Shown piece after piece: positions 33,605-43,389 of a DNA stretch of 54,554 nt (positions are counted from its first letter, which is position 1; every line of letters starts with the position of its first letter). A program made the translations under genes and the position numbers. Source of the stretch: Calvatia gigantea (lineage: Eukaryota; Basidiomycota; Agaricomycetes; Agaricales; Lycoperdaceae). The notes beneath the pieces are model-generated. The model was not told the origin of the DNA and searched no databases. It saw nothing but the letters and a program-made list of their open reading frames with translations. The stretch is taken from positions 1-54,554 of the forward strand of contig JACAAK010000044.1 in assembly GCA_025093985.1 (NCBI GenBank). The letters run 5' to 3'.

Positions 33605-34027
33605 TTAATTTGCTTCAATAATCTCAAAATCATGGGTAATTTCAACCCCACCATCCATCAACATTTTGCTCGCAGAACAGTACTTTTCTGCCGATAATTC
33701 CACAGCTTTTGCGACTTGTTTTTCCTTCACCGCATGACCCGTAATCACGAAATGTAAGTGGATTTTTGTGAACACTGCAGGGATGCTATCTGCCCGCTCT
33801 GCCTTGAGTTCACAGCGTACATCGCTAATTTCTTGGCGTGATTTTTTAAGTATGGTTACGATGTCAAAAGAAGCGCAACCACCCAGCCCTGTCAGGATCA
33901 ATTCCATTGGTCTTGGACCACGGTTTTCACCCCCATATTCTGGCGATCCATCCATGATAACACTGTGACCACTTTGAGTTTTTGCTTCGAAAGCAACATT
34001 CTCTAACCAATGAACAGTTGTTTGCAT
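33605..34027 (-). CDS. OsmC/Ohr-family thiol peroxidase-like protein
   Basis: This is a small OsmC-superfamily protein, intact at 140 residues. The two family cysteines are visible in LGGCASFDIVTI and AEKYCSASKMLMDGGVE. The superfamily reduces organic hydroperoxides or acts on related oxidants. The closest match by context is the YhfA type: in E. coli yhfA is divergent from crp, just as this gene is divergent from the vfr/crp-type gene at 34175. I therefore rank it as YhfA-like. No direct evidence fixes its substrate. Confidence 0.85.
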   Translation of the reverse strand: MQTTVHWLENVAFEAKTQSGHSVIMDGSPEYGGENRGPRPMELILTGLGGCASFDIVTILKKSRQEISDVRCELKAERADSIPAVFTKIHLHFVITGHAVKEKQVAKAVELSAEKYCSASKMLMDGGVEITHDFEIIEAN

Positions 34028-34113
34028 TGCAAGTACCTAAAAAAAGCTATAGATTGACGAAGTGACTGTACACTAACATAAATTGAGTTGATAAGGAATT
34101 TCAGCTCTGACTG

Positions 34114-34128
34114 TGTGACAAGTTCACC
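34114..34128. promoter_or_regulatory. Possible Vfr/CRP site in the osmC-vfr divergent promoter
   Basis: TGTGA-CAAGT-TCACC resembles the CRP/Vfr consensus TGTGA-N6-TCACA but has a five-base spacer. It lies about 46 bases before the vfr start and 86 before the osmC-type start. It could mark autoregulation. A missing base in this error-prone sequence could also explain the short spacer. Confidence 0.35.
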
Positions 34129-34174
34129 CTAGGTCTGTGCGATCTATATTTTATCCATTTTCGGAACCGTTAGC

Positions 34175-34882
34175 ATGACTTCAAGCTTTTCACAATTAAG
34201 CACTGATGCGCTGTCTCCAGGTCAACTCCCCGAGTCAGTCAAAGCATTATTAAAACGCGCATATATTAATCGTTATCCTAAGCGTACCACCATCGTAGAT
34301 GCAGGCTCAGAATCTAAATCTTTATATTTGATTTTAAAAGGTTCGGTCTCCATTATTCTGCGTGAAGACGATGAACGTGAAATCGTGGTCGCTTATTTAA
34401 ATGCGGGTGATTTTTTTGGGGAAATGGGTCTATTCGAAGCAAACTCACAACGTACTGCAGAAGTGCGTACCCGTGATGTCTGCGAAATTGCTGAAGTGAC
34501 TTATGAAAACTTCCATGAGCTCAGCAAACAATACCCTGACCTAAGCTATGCAGTATTTGCACAGCTAGTTCGCCGTTTAAAAAATACCACTCGTAAAGTG
34601 ACTGACCTTGCATTTATCGACGTTTCAGGTCGTATTGCACGTTGCCTAATCGACTTATCTTCGCAACCTGAAGCGATGATTTTACCAAATGGCCGCCAAA
34701 TTCGTATTACGCGTCAAGAGATTGGACGTATTGTCGGTTGTTCACGTGAAATGGTTGGTCGTGTTTTGAAAACACTCGAAGAGCAAGGCATGATCGAAAC
34801 TGATGGTAAAGCCATCTTAATTTTTGATGCCTCTTTAGAAGAGTCAAAAGCGAATGCTGATGACTATGAAGACGAAGAATAA
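34175..34882 (+). CDS. vfr: CRP/Vfr-family cAMP-responsive transcription regulator
   Basis: This CRP-family regulator is intact at 235 residues. The N-terminal cyclic-nucleotide domain has LYLILKGSVSIILRED and the phosphate-binding cassette GDFFGEMGLFEANSQRTAEV, whose glutamate and arginine-threonine pair are the cAMP contacts seen in CRP and Vfr. The C-terminal winged helix has ITRQEIGRIVGCSREMVGRV with the recognition helix. The acidic C-terminal tail (ANADDYEDEE) extends beyond usual CRP length. The gene is divergent from the osmC-type gene and is probably monocistronic, with a terminator at 34911-34938. Confidence 0.92.
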   Translation: MTSSFSQLSTDALSPGQLPESVKALLKRAYINRYPKRTTIVDAGSESKSLYLILKGSVSIILREDDEREIVVAYLNAGDFFGEMGLFEANSQRTAEVRTRDVCEIAEVTYENFHELSKQYPDLSYAVFAQLVRRLKNTTRKVTDLAFIDVSGRIARCLIDLSSQPEAMILPNGRQIRITRQEIGRIVGCSREMVGRVLKTLEEQGMIETDGKAILIFDASLEESKANADDYEDEE

Positions 34883-34910
34883 GACTTTTCTCCATAGCTG
34901 ATACAGCCAA

Positions 34911-34938
34911 AAGCAAATCTTAGGATTTGCTTTTTTTT
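34911..34938 (+). terminator. Intrinsic terminator of vfr
   Basis: AAGCAAATC-TTAG-GATTTGCTT followed by six more T. Confidence 0.92.
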
Positions 34939-35068
34939 ATGTCTTTAAATCTGCTTCTGCTTTGACAAAATCATGACAAACTTTGTAAAAATAGTGATTT
35001 AACCTACTGGGCATAACTGTTTAACCTAATTCGACCGAAAAAACGCAGTCCATAAAAGGAAATGTTGA

Positions 35069-36118
35069 ATGCAATTTAAACCCTTAGCCAATACAGGCAT
35101 TTTGGTCCCTGAAATTTGTCTCGGCACCATGACCTTTGGTGAGCAAAACACTCAAGCTGAAGCCTTTGAACAACTTGATTATGCTTTAGCGCAAGGCATT
35201 AACTTTTGGGACACTGCTGAAATGTACCCTGTTCCTCCAAAACCTGAAACCCAAGGTGCAACCGAAAGTATTATTGGCCAATGGATTGCCCAGCGCGGCG
35301 GTCGAGACAAGCTATTTTTAGCCTCTAAAATTGCGGGGCCATCTCAAGGTGGTAGTCATATTCGTGATGGACAGACTCGTTTTAATGCAAGCGACATTTC
35401 TTCTGCCCTAGATGGCAACCTAAAGCGTTTACAGACCGATTATATTGATTTATATCAGCTACACTGGCCACAACGCCCAACCAACTTTTTTGGCAAATTA
35501 GGCTATGAAAACAGTGAAGCCCAAAACACGCAAACCGTGACCTCTTTACAAGAAACACTACAAGCATTAGAAGCAGAGATTCAAAAAGGGCGTATTCGTT
35601 ATATTGGTTTATCTAATGAAACACCATGGGGCACCATGAAGTTTCTACAAATTGCAGAGCAGCTTGGTCTATCTAAATTTGTCAGTGTGCAGAACCCATA
35701 TAGCCTATTGAACCGTACTTATGAAATTGGCATGTCAGAAATTGCGAAATATGAAGACGTTGGTTTACTCGCTTACTCCCCACTCGCTTTTGGCTATCTC
35801 ACAGGTAAATTCCGCAATGGTGCACGCCCAGCGAATGCTCGCGTGACGCTTTTCAGCCGCTTTAGTCGTTATAGCAACCCAGAGAGTGAATGGGCAACAG
35901 AACAGTATGCACAGCTGGCTGAACATCACGGTTTAACGCCGACGCAACTGGCTTTAGCCTTCATCAAGCAGCAGTTTTTTGTGACCAGTACGATTATTGG
36001 TGCGACCAACTTAGACCAGTTGAAAGAAAATATCCAAGCCTTTGAGATAGATTTATCGGAAGAAGTTTTACAGGGTATTCAAGCTATCCATCAGCAACAA
36101 CCTAATCCTGCGCCATAG
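35069..36118 (+). CDS. tas: Tas-like NADP(H)-dependent aldo-keto reductase
   Basis: This is an aldo-keto reductase close to E. coli Tas, intact at 349 residues. The barrel motifs are LGTMTFGEQNTQAEAFEQLD, the catalytic tyrosine in WDTAEMYPVPPKPETQG, SKIAGPSQGG, LQTDYIDLYQLHWPQRPTNF with the catalytic histidine, and IGLSNETPWG. VQNPYSLLNRTYEIG is also conserved. The physiological substrate of Tas proteins is not settled. The start at 35069 is preceded by AAAGGAAA. It stands alone with a terminator at 36203. Confidence 0.9.
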   Translation: MQFKPLANTGILVPEICLGTMTFGEQNTQAEAFEQLDYALAQGINFWDTAEMYPVPPKPETQGATESIIGQWIAQRGGRDKLFLASKIAGPSQGGSHIRDGQTRFNASDISSALDGNLKRLQTDYIDLYQLHWPQRPTNFFGKLGYENSEAQNTQTVTSLQETLQALEAEIQKGRIRYIGLSNETPWGTMKFLQIAEQLGLSKFVSVQNPYSLLNRTYEIGMSEIAKYEDVGLLAYSPLAFGYLTGKFRNGARPANARVTLFSRFSRYSNPESEWATEQYAQLAEHHGLTPTQLALAFIKQQFFVTSTIIGATNLDQLKENIQAFEIDLSEEVLQGIQAIHQQQPNPAP

Positions 36119-36202
36119 ATATTTCTTAGTTAGCTGTTCAGGTGAAACACGACTTCACCTGTCACAAATAATTTATACTTTTCAAAATCATCAACTGACA
36201 TT

Positions 36203-36230
36203 AAAAAAGGACGCCTTAGCGTCCTTTTTT
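36203..36230. terminator. Bidirectional terminator between tas and the M48 peptidase gene
   Basis: AAAAAAGGACGC-CTTA-GCGTCCTTTTTT, a perfect 12-base stem with T runs on both strands. Confidence 0.93.
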
Positions 36231-36243
36231 ACTCAAAGATAAA

Positions 36244-37017
36244 TTAACGTCTTTGATTATAAACCGCTTGAGCAGCAGCTAAATTCTTACGCATTGCTTC
36301 AATACGTTGACTATTTGATGGGTGTGTCGACAGGAATGAAGAACCGCCTGCTCCATCAAGCTTATTCATTTTTTCCCACAGACTAATTGCGGCTTGAGGG
36401 TTATAGCCTGCTTTAGCCATCAACATTAAACCACCTTGGTCTGCACGACTTTCTAAGCTACGTGAGTAAGGCAAACCAATACCAATTTGACTACCTAGCT
36501 GCGCTGCTGCTGAACCTGTTTGACCTACACCTGCCGCACTTAAACCAATACCCAATGCCAAATCCGTTAATGCCTGCGCACCCACTTTACTCTTCGAGTG
36601 CTCTTCTAAAGCATGCACCATCTCATGTCCCATCACCGCTGCAATTTCAGCATCCGTTAGGTTCAATTTATCTACAATACCTGTGTAGAATACTACCTTA
36701 CCACCAGGTGCAACATAGGCGTTGACCTGATTTGACTTAAGTACTGCCAACTGCCAGTCAAATTTCGTTCCAGTTTGGTTCATTTGATCGGCATATGGCT
36801 TCAAGCGATTGAATACACCATAAATACGCTTATAGGTCGTAGATGAGGTATCTAAGGTCTTTGTGCTTCGCGCTTCATTCACTGTTTTGTTGAAGCCTTG
36901 GGTTGCTGCTGCATTTAATGTTGCAGTGTCTGCACCTGCCACTTCCGCAAAAGTTGCACAACCTGAAATGGTAACCACACTTGCTGCACACAAACTCATT
37001 AATATTTTATTTTTCAT
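36244..37017 (-). CDS. M48-family zinc metallopeptidase lipoprotein
   Basis: This is an M48 (LoiP/YggG-like) outer-membrane-type lipoprotein peptidase, intact at 257 residues. A signal peptide ends in the lipobox ISGC (cysteine at about residue 20). The zinc site is AAVMGHEMVHALEEHSKS, with the HEMVH helix and the third ligand glutamate in SRSLESRADQGGLMLMAKAG. TTHPSNSQ-type C-terminal sequence (FLSTHPSNSQRIEAM) is also typical. The family includes LoiP and BepA, which act on outer-membrane proteins, so an envelope quality-control role is likely. Confidence 0.9.
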   Translation of the reverse strand: MKNKILMSLCAASVVTISGCATFAEVAGADTATLNAAATQGFNKTVNEARSTKTLDTSSTTYKRIYGVFNRLKPYADQMNQTGTKFDWQLAVLKSNQVNAYVAPGGKVVFYTGIVDKLNLTDAEIAAVMGHEMVHALEEHSKSKVGAQALTDLALGIGLSAAGVGQTGSAAAQLGSQIGIGLPYSRSLESRADQGGLMLMAKAGYNPQAAISLWEKMNKLDGAGGSSFLSTHPSNSQRIEAMRKNLAAAQAVYNQRR

Positions 37018-37203
37018 TATTGCTTAACTCCATCCATCTCAAAGCATTTTACATAATGTGCTGAATTATATTGAATAGATTTAAAGTGTTAAATATCATC
37101 ACCGCGTTTTATCATAGCAATTATGTAAAAATATCTTCACAATTAAGTACAATAAGCCAAATTTCAGCGGTAAAGCCTTATCTACACGCCACCTTAAACC
37201 TAG

Positions 37204-37509
37204 TTACATAAACTGAATTAAAAGCCAATAAACCAAACACAGGATATTTAAACCCAAATACAGGTGGCTTAAAGGTTCAATTTTTTCCTCAAGGGTCGCA
37301 CTTTTACGCTTTGCAAACAGAAATGCATTTTGGAGCAGAATGATCGGCACCAAGATACAAGCAATAATCACAGACAATCCAATGAGCGCACTATAAATCA
37401 CGTCTGGATCGGTGGTTTGCCCTTGAATAATCATCATCGCGATTGTTGGCGCACCACCCATAGCAAAAAGTAGTGAGTAAAAAATAGTTCCCGCGATATT
37501 CTTTTGCAT
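37204..37509 (-). CDS. Small membrane protein, 101 residues
   Basis: I do not recognise this protein. It has three likely membrane helices: IFYSLLFAMGGAPTIAMMII, ALIGLSVIIACILVPIILLQ and the C-terminal LYLGLNILCLVYWLLIQFM. A short basic loop with KRKSATLEEK lies between the second and third. The frame is intact and the ATG is at 37509. It stands alone between the M48 gene and purA, all on the minus strand. Function unknown. Confidence 0.65.
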   Translation of the reverse strand: MQKNIAGTIFYSLLFAMGGAPTIAMMIIQGQTTDPDVIYSALIGLSVIIACILVPIILLQNAFLFAKRKSATLEEKIEPLSHLYLGLNILCLVYWLLIQFM

Positions 37510-37664
37510 CCTGCCTGCTCATCTGTTTATTGTGCATTTTATTCTAACAAGCACTTATACACTATGTCGTGCTTATTCATGCAACTTTAGTCGGGAAAAT
37601 CATTCCAGCTCAGCAGCTTAAATCAATATCTGTAACGCTCATTGTACAGATGGATCGCACAAAT

Positions 37665-37693
37665 AAAAAACCCTGTACGAGACAGGGTTTTTT
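37665..37693 (-). terminator. Intrinsic terminator of hisZ-purA
   Basis: AAAAAACCCTGT-CGTAC/GTACG-ACAGGGTTTTTT stem, 18 bases past the purA stop. A T run follows on the minus strand. Confidence 0.93.
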
Positions 37694-37710
37694 ACTCAAT
37701 GCTTTATCGT

Positions 37711-39045
<1,335 letters not shown>

Positions 39046-39099
39046 TCATGCTGTTAAAATTGAAGAACTTCTCAGGTTTTAGCTTACCTGAAGAAGTGA

Positions 39100-40266
39100 T
39101 TAAATTTGTTCTACAGTCCATTGACCTGCAACATTCACCAACTGGTGCGTTGCATATGGAAGCGTAGTTAAATCATCCTGCCCCAAAAGTTGAATCACAC
39201 TCATACCTTGAGCACGCGTGTGTTCAATCGCTTGGATCAAATCTGTTTGGGTACCTTTGGGTGCAACCACAAGACTGTTTTGCTGAAAACGACCTGCACT
39301 GAGTGCATATAAGTCACAACTAAAGCCAGTTGCTGGACGTGCACGCCCAAAGTGCTCACCAATCCCGTCATAGCGTCCACCTTGTGCCAATGGCGCAGCA
39401 CGGTTTGGTGCGTAAACGGCATACATTAAGCCCGTATGGTAGTGATATGAGCGTAGCTCAACCACATCAATACCCATCTGAAGATTTGGCCAACGTGCTT
39501 GAATCTCAGATTGTGTAGTTTTTAATGCATCAAAAGCGTGCTTAAATTCTGCATCGGCAATGACTTCTGCACTTAAATGCGTTTGCAAGGCAGCTAAGTC
39601 ACTTGCATAACGACCTAAAGTATAAAAGTCAGCACCAAAGTTTAAATCTTGGGTAAATTCAGCCAATTCTGGCAGAGCTTTACGTTGGTATAAATCAGAG
39701 AGTTGGCGTTCAGTCGCTTTGTTTAAACCCGCAACCTTCACCATACTACGGAATAAGCCCACGTGGCCTAAATCCAAATGGATACCGTCTGCAAAACCTG
39801 TTTTTTCAAGCAGGCTGATCATCACATCAATCAGTTCCACATCGGCATCAATGCTGTCTGAACCAAATAGCTCAGCACCTAACTGCAAAGGTGTACGCGT
39901 GGTATTAAAGCCTTGTGGTTTGGTATGTAGGACTGTTCCTGCATAGCAATAACGAGCAACACCTTCAACTGGATGTACATGCGCATCAATACGAGCCACT
40001 TGTGGTGTCATATCGGCACGCACACCAAGCAAACGACCAGAAAGCTGATCAATCACTTTAAAAGTGGCTAAGTCTAAATCTTGATTCGATTCTGAAAGAG
40101 AAGATAACGATTCGATGTATTCAATGAATGGCGTGTACACCAACTGATAACCTCGATTTGCGAGGAAATCTAATGCTTGACGACGCAAAGTTTCAATCAC
40201 TTGCGCCTGTTCTGGTAGTACATCAGCTACACCATCAGGTAATAACCATGTCTCTGAAATGGGCAT
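39100..40266 (-). CDS. hisZ: ATP phosphoribosyltransferase regulatory subunit HisZ
   Basis: HisZ is a histidyl-tRNA-synthetase-like regulatory subunit for the short form of HisG, which starts histidine synthesis. The frame is intact at 388 residues. The N terminus is MPISETWLLPDGVADVLPEQA. Class II-like motifs include VIDQLSGRLLGVRADMTPQV, ARIDAHVHPVEGVARYCYAG, GAELFGSDSIDADVELIDVM and LAQGGRYDGIGEHFGRARPA near the C terminus. It lacks the complete set of synthetase residues of HisS. It is cotranscribed with purA and has a terminator-like hairpin in its leader at 40309-40333. Confidence 0.96.
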   Translation of the reverse strand: MPISETWLLPDGVADVLPEQAQVIETLRRQALDFLANRGYQLVYTPFIEYIESLSSLSESNQDLDLATFKVIDQLSGRLLGVRADMTPQVARIDAHVHPVEGVARYCYAGTVLHTKPQGFNTTRTPLQLGAELFGSDSIDADVELIDVMISLLEKTGFADGIHLDLGHVGLFRSMVKVAGLNKATERQLSDLYQRKALPELAEFTQDLNFGADFYTLGRYASDLAALQTHLSAEVIADAEFKHAFDALKTTQSEIQARWPNLQMGIDVVELRSYHYHTGLMYAVYAPNRAAPLAQGGRYDGIGEHFGRARPATGFSCDLYALSAGRFQQNSLVVAPKGTQTDLIQAIEHTRAQGMSVIQLLGQDDLTTLPYATHQLVNVAGQWTVEQI

Positions 40267-40308
40267 GTTGTAAACCTAAAATCTTGTCTGCGCGGAACGA
40301 ATCCGCAT

Positions 40309-40333
40309 AAAAAAATCGGGGCACACCCGATTT
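40309..40333 (-). promoter_or_regulatory. Terminator hairpin in the hisZ-purA leader (attenuator candidate)
   Basis: On the minus strand AAATCGGG, loop TGTGC and CCCGATTT run into a seven-base T tract. This is a strong intrinsic terminator placed 42 bases before the hisZ start. A second small hairpin, GCGGA-TTCGT-TCCGC, follows at 40292-40306. No minus-strand gene lies upstream within the 363 bases 40334-40696, where I see only AT-rich sequence and weak promoter-like boxes, so the hairpin probably acts on the hisZ leader or ends a short RNA. Confidence 0.6.
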
Positions 40334-40696
40334 CTCTTAGTCTATCACGATACAATGTGCTGTGCATTAGACAATTTCGGAAAATTTAATTTATCGTTTC
40401 GATGTCATCGTTAACAAGTTTATACATTCTGACCGATTTTGAGCGAGCCATTCAAAACATGTCTTTAGGACAATGCCCAAGTATCATAATCAATAATATT
40501 AACTCATCCTAGTGCTCCGCACAGATTGGAAAAATTCATATAAGACTTTGTTTTATATTTTATTTCCAATTATATCGACACTTGCACAAAAGGCACATTC
40601 TTTTATACTTCAGCTCAATTTGACAGCAAAAATAAATACAACGGCGCTATACAGATAGCACTTTTAATCACATATTTTTTACTTGGGGAAAGTTCG

Positions 40697-41209
40697 ATGG
40701 AAATGCACAGCAACTTATATTACAAGCATGCAGATGCTCAAATCATGTCAAAGTTAGACCGATTATTTCAAGAACATCGCGGCGATGCGAGTCAATTTTC
40801 AGCTTTAGTCTGTGACATCAATCCAGAACATGGTGCTGAACTGGCCAAAGATATTTTAAATACCGTCGATAATATCGAGTTTGACTTGGGTCCTGAATCG
40901 CTATACTCCCTCGCGGGTTATTCCATCGCACACTTTGTCCATGGTTCATCAGGTGATGAGTTCATGGAAGCGATTTTATTCTTCCTGAAAGCCTTGCTTC
41001 CAGACATCCATGCGCAAGCATGGGGTTGCGGTGATGATGATCCTTGGGAGTTTTGGTTCAAATTTGAAGGTGATGAACTGGTTCGTGAAGATGATGAACC
41101 TCTAAATGACCCTGAAGAAGATGAAGAAATTAAAGCCAGTATTTATGCATGGTGGCACGCAGATCTGCCTAAAGAAATTAAAGAAGGCTTTTTAAACGAA
41201 AAGTCATAA
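40697..41209 (+). CDS. Acidic conserved hypothetical protein, 170 residues
   Basis: I do not recognise this soluble, strongly acidic protein. It has an N-terminal helix region (MEMHSNLYYKHADAQIMSKL), a hydrophobic core near residues 95-110 (FMEAILFFLKALLPDIHAQA), then WGCGDDDPWEFWFKFEGDEL and a run of acidic residues ending in EEDEEIKAS. No signal peptide or membrane segment is seen. The frame is intact and the start has a GGGGAAAG ribosome site. It stands alone. Function unknown. Confidence 0.75.
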   Translation: MEMHSNLYYKHADAQIMSKLDRLFQEHRGDASQFSALVCDINPEHGAELAKDILNTVDNIEFDLGPESLYSLAGYSIAHFVHGSSGDEFMEAILFFLKALLPDIHAQAWGCGDDDPWEFWFKFEGDELVREDDEPLNDPEEDEEIKASIYAWWHADLPKEIKEGFLNEKS

Positions 41210-41218
41210 CATCCTAAT

Positions 41219-41259
41219 CAGCATGACTAGAGTACAAGTCCTATTTTTTAGTCATGCTG
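41219..41259. repeat. Inverted repeat between the 170-residue gene and the Lrp-type gene
   Basis: CAGCATGACTA (41219-41229) and TAGTCATGCTG (41249-41259) are perfect 11-base arms around a 19-base loop containing ATTTTTT. No T run follows on either strand. It could be a weak bidirectional terminator for the convergent genes or a recognition site. Confidence 0.55.
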
Positions 41260-41295
41260 TCACATTCACGGGCGATTTAGCTATCAACTTTTGAG

Positions 41296-41751
41296 TTACC
41301 AAATCGGCAATTCTGTGGTTTGTTTGATATTTTGCAATGGAATTTCTGTTTTAATACTTTGTATATTGGGGATTTTATTTAGACGATGGATTTGAAACTG
41401 TCGATAGGCGTCTAAGTCTGCAACCACAATACGTAAAAAGAAATCACAATCCCCTGCCATTAAATGACACTCGACCACTTCAGGAACTTCACGAATCGAT
41501 TCAACAAATTGGTTCACCGTTTGCGGATCCTGACTTTTTAGCCAAATGCGTGCAAACACGGTCAAACGCAGATTCACCTTAGCAGGATCTACCAAAGCCA
41601 CATAAGCCCGAATAATCCCGTCTTCTTCCAGCTGTTTTACTCGCCTTAAACACGGTGAGGCAGACAGTCCAATGCGCTGAGCCAACTCATTATTTTGAAG
41701 TTTTCCGTCGGTTTGTAGTACTTGCAATATCCGCTTATCTGTTTGATCCAT
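41296..41751 (-). CDS. Lrp/AsnC-family transcription regulator
   Basis: This is an Lrp-family regulator, intact at about 151 residues from the ATG at 41751 (MDQTDKRILQVLQTDGKLQN). The helix-turn-helix is ELAQRIGLSASPCLRRVKQL, followed by the ligand-binding alpha-beta domain with VECHLMAGDCDFFLRIVVAD. It is divergent from azlCD, with 163 bases between them. This is the usual arrangement for Lrp-type control of branched-chain amino acid export, so regulation of azlCD is likely. The ATG at 41751 has GGGTGGGA upstream, better than the start at 41802. Confidence 0.9.
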   Translation of the reverse strand: MDQTDKRILQVLQTDGKLQNNELAQRIGLSASPCLRRVKQLEEDGIIRAYVALVDPAKVNLRLTVFARIWLKSQDPQTVNQFVESIREVPEVVECHLMAGDCDFFLRIVVADLDAYRQFQIHRLNKIPNIQSIKTEIPLQNIKQTTELPIW

Positions 41752-41914
41752 AAATCCCACCCTTAAAGCATAATCTTGCTCATATTTAAGCAATCGCAGC
41801 ATATTATTCCAAACAAGCTCTATATTAAGCTAAATAAAGCAAAAAATATCTTCGGAAAAAGCCTAAACTTATTCACCTACTGCACCAAAACCTAGCACGC
41901 ATAGGCGATTTAAA

Positions 41915-42661
41915 ATGTTCTCCCTTAGAAATACGACTCAAGAACTCAATGACTCTACAGATTACGTCGAGTTTAAACGCGGTATTAAAACATCTATCCC
42001 CATGCTGCTGGGCATTATTCCTTTTGCTTTGGTCTTAGGAACACAAGCCACTCAAAAAGGCTTTAGCCATTTAGAAGTTCCATTATTTACTGGTCTAAAC
42101 TTTGCGGGCGGTTCCGAGTTTGCAGTGCTCGAGGTTTGGACCAATCCACCAAATTTTCTCGTTTTAATTTTCATTACTTTTCTAGTTAATAGCCGTCATT
42201 TACTCATGGGTGCAAGTCTCGTGCCCTATTTACGCCATTTGCCTAATCGACAGGTTTTCCCTGCCCTGTTTTTCATGTGTGATGAAAGTTGGGCCGCAGC
42301 TCTTGCCGATGCAGAACAAAAGAAAAGATTTGGGCTACAACAGGCCTTTAGCATGTCCTACTACGCAGGTATCTGTTTTGCCCTGTACTTGATGTGGGTC
42401 AGTTTTACCAGCTTAGGTGCCATTCTTGGTCCTTTGTTAGGCGATGTTCACCGTTATGGATTTGATATGGCCTTTGCTGCAGTATTTTTGGTTTTACTGC
42501 GTGGTATGTGGAAAGGATTCAGTGCAGCACGCCCTTGGCTTATCAGTCTAATCAGTGCGGCCATTGCTTATTTATATTTACCGACGGGTTGGTATGTGCC
42601 TATTGGGGCAATCTGTGGCATCGCCTCTGCTTTCTTATTTATTCAGGAGGATGAGCTATGA
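41915..42661 (+). CDS. azlC: AzlC-family branched-chain amino acid exporter, large subunit
   Basis: AzlC with AzlD forms a membrane exporter for branched-chain amino acids. The frame is intact at 248 residues with about seven hydrophobic segments. It has the family motif FKRGIKTSIPMLLGIIPFAL, then LNFAGGSEFAVLEVW and FLVNSRHLLMGASLVPYLRH, the recognisable AzlC signature. MCDESWAAALADAE is also conserved. The last bases overlap the azlD start by four bases (ATGA), implying coupled translation. Confidence 0.93.
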   Translation: MFSLRNTTQELNDSTDYVEFKRGIKTSIPMLLGIIPFALVLGTQATQKGFSHLEVPLFTGLNFAGGSEFAVLEVWTNPPNFLVLIFITFLVNSRHLLMGASLVPYLRHLPNRQVFPALFFMCDESWAAALADAEQKKRFGLQQAFSMSYYAGICFALYLMWVSFTSLGAILGPLLGDVHRYGFDMAFAAVFLVLLRGMWKGFSAARPWLISLISAAIAYLYLPTGWYVPIGAICGIASAFLFIQEDEL

Positions 42662-42958
42662 TCCACAGCACTACACTTGTCGCAATTTTATTGGTCGCAG
42701 CCACCACTTATCTGACGCGTATATTGGGCTATGTTTTGCTGAAAAATAAAACTTTAAGCAAACAAACAACGAAAGATTTTGGAAGTTGTGCCGGGCTGCG
42801 TACTTATTTCAGTAATTGCACCTTATTTTGTCAAAGACAATGTCGCAGACCTACTCGCCATTGCCATCACTTTACTTGCAGCTTCACGCTTTTCACTCTT
42901 ACCAACCGTTGTGATTAGTATGCTGAGCGCAGCATTATTACGTACCGTGCTCATCTAA
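42658..42958 (+). CDS. azlD: AzlD-family branched-chain amino acid exporter, small subunit (one frameshift)
   Basis: This is the small partner of AzlC, about 100 residues. The N terminus ILLVAATTYLTRILGYVLL is the AzlD start, and the C-terminal half, LISVIAPYFVKDNVADLLAI, and AASRFSLLPTVVISMLSAAL are membrane segments. The frame breaks near 42785 (TKDFLEVVPGCVL). The stop is at 42956-42958. The overlap with azlC and the divergent Lrp gene support a single export unit. Confidence 0.88.
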
Positions 42959-42967
42959 ACTTAATTT

Positions 42968-43276
42968 TTAGCGTTCATGCTGTACAGCTTTAGCGAGAAT
43001 ATTCACCAACTCAGCGTTTTGTAGCTCAACTTTTTGCAACTTAGAAGTGGTCTGCTCGATCACTTCCTGTTGAACATGCATCTTTTTTGCAAGATCTTGC
43101 ATAATTTCCAAGGTCTTTTTTTAAGTTTTCTTCAAGATGATGTACCTTTTTCTTGCAGTTGATTCTGCTGTACGCTTGGATCGGTTTTTATCTGCCTGAT
43201 TTTTAAATTGAAACCAAATTAAAAATACGACAGCGACCGCCAACAGCAAAATAAATCCCCAAATTAAGATCAACAT
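42968..43276 (-). CDS. Membrane-anchored coiled-coil protein (frameshifted)
   Basis: This small protein of about 103 residues has one N-terminal membrane helix, LILIWGFILLLAVAVVFLIW, a short polar segment, and a long heptad-like tail that reads EIMQDLAKKMHVQQEVIEQT and TSKLQKVELQNAELVNILAK. The helix followed by a coiled coil suggests a membrane-tethered partner or scaffold. Frame breaks lie near 43180, 43150 and 43118. The ATG is at 43276 and the stop at 42968-42970. I do not recognise the family. It converges on azlD. Confidence 0.6.
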
Positions 43277-43389
43277 AAGCACCGCTCTACATTATTTTCG
43301 TTTATAGATTCATGATAACCACAAGTCTGTATTCGGTCTATGCCTATCATCTTGTTTTCAGAGTAAAAGATGCTTAAAAATAAAGACCT

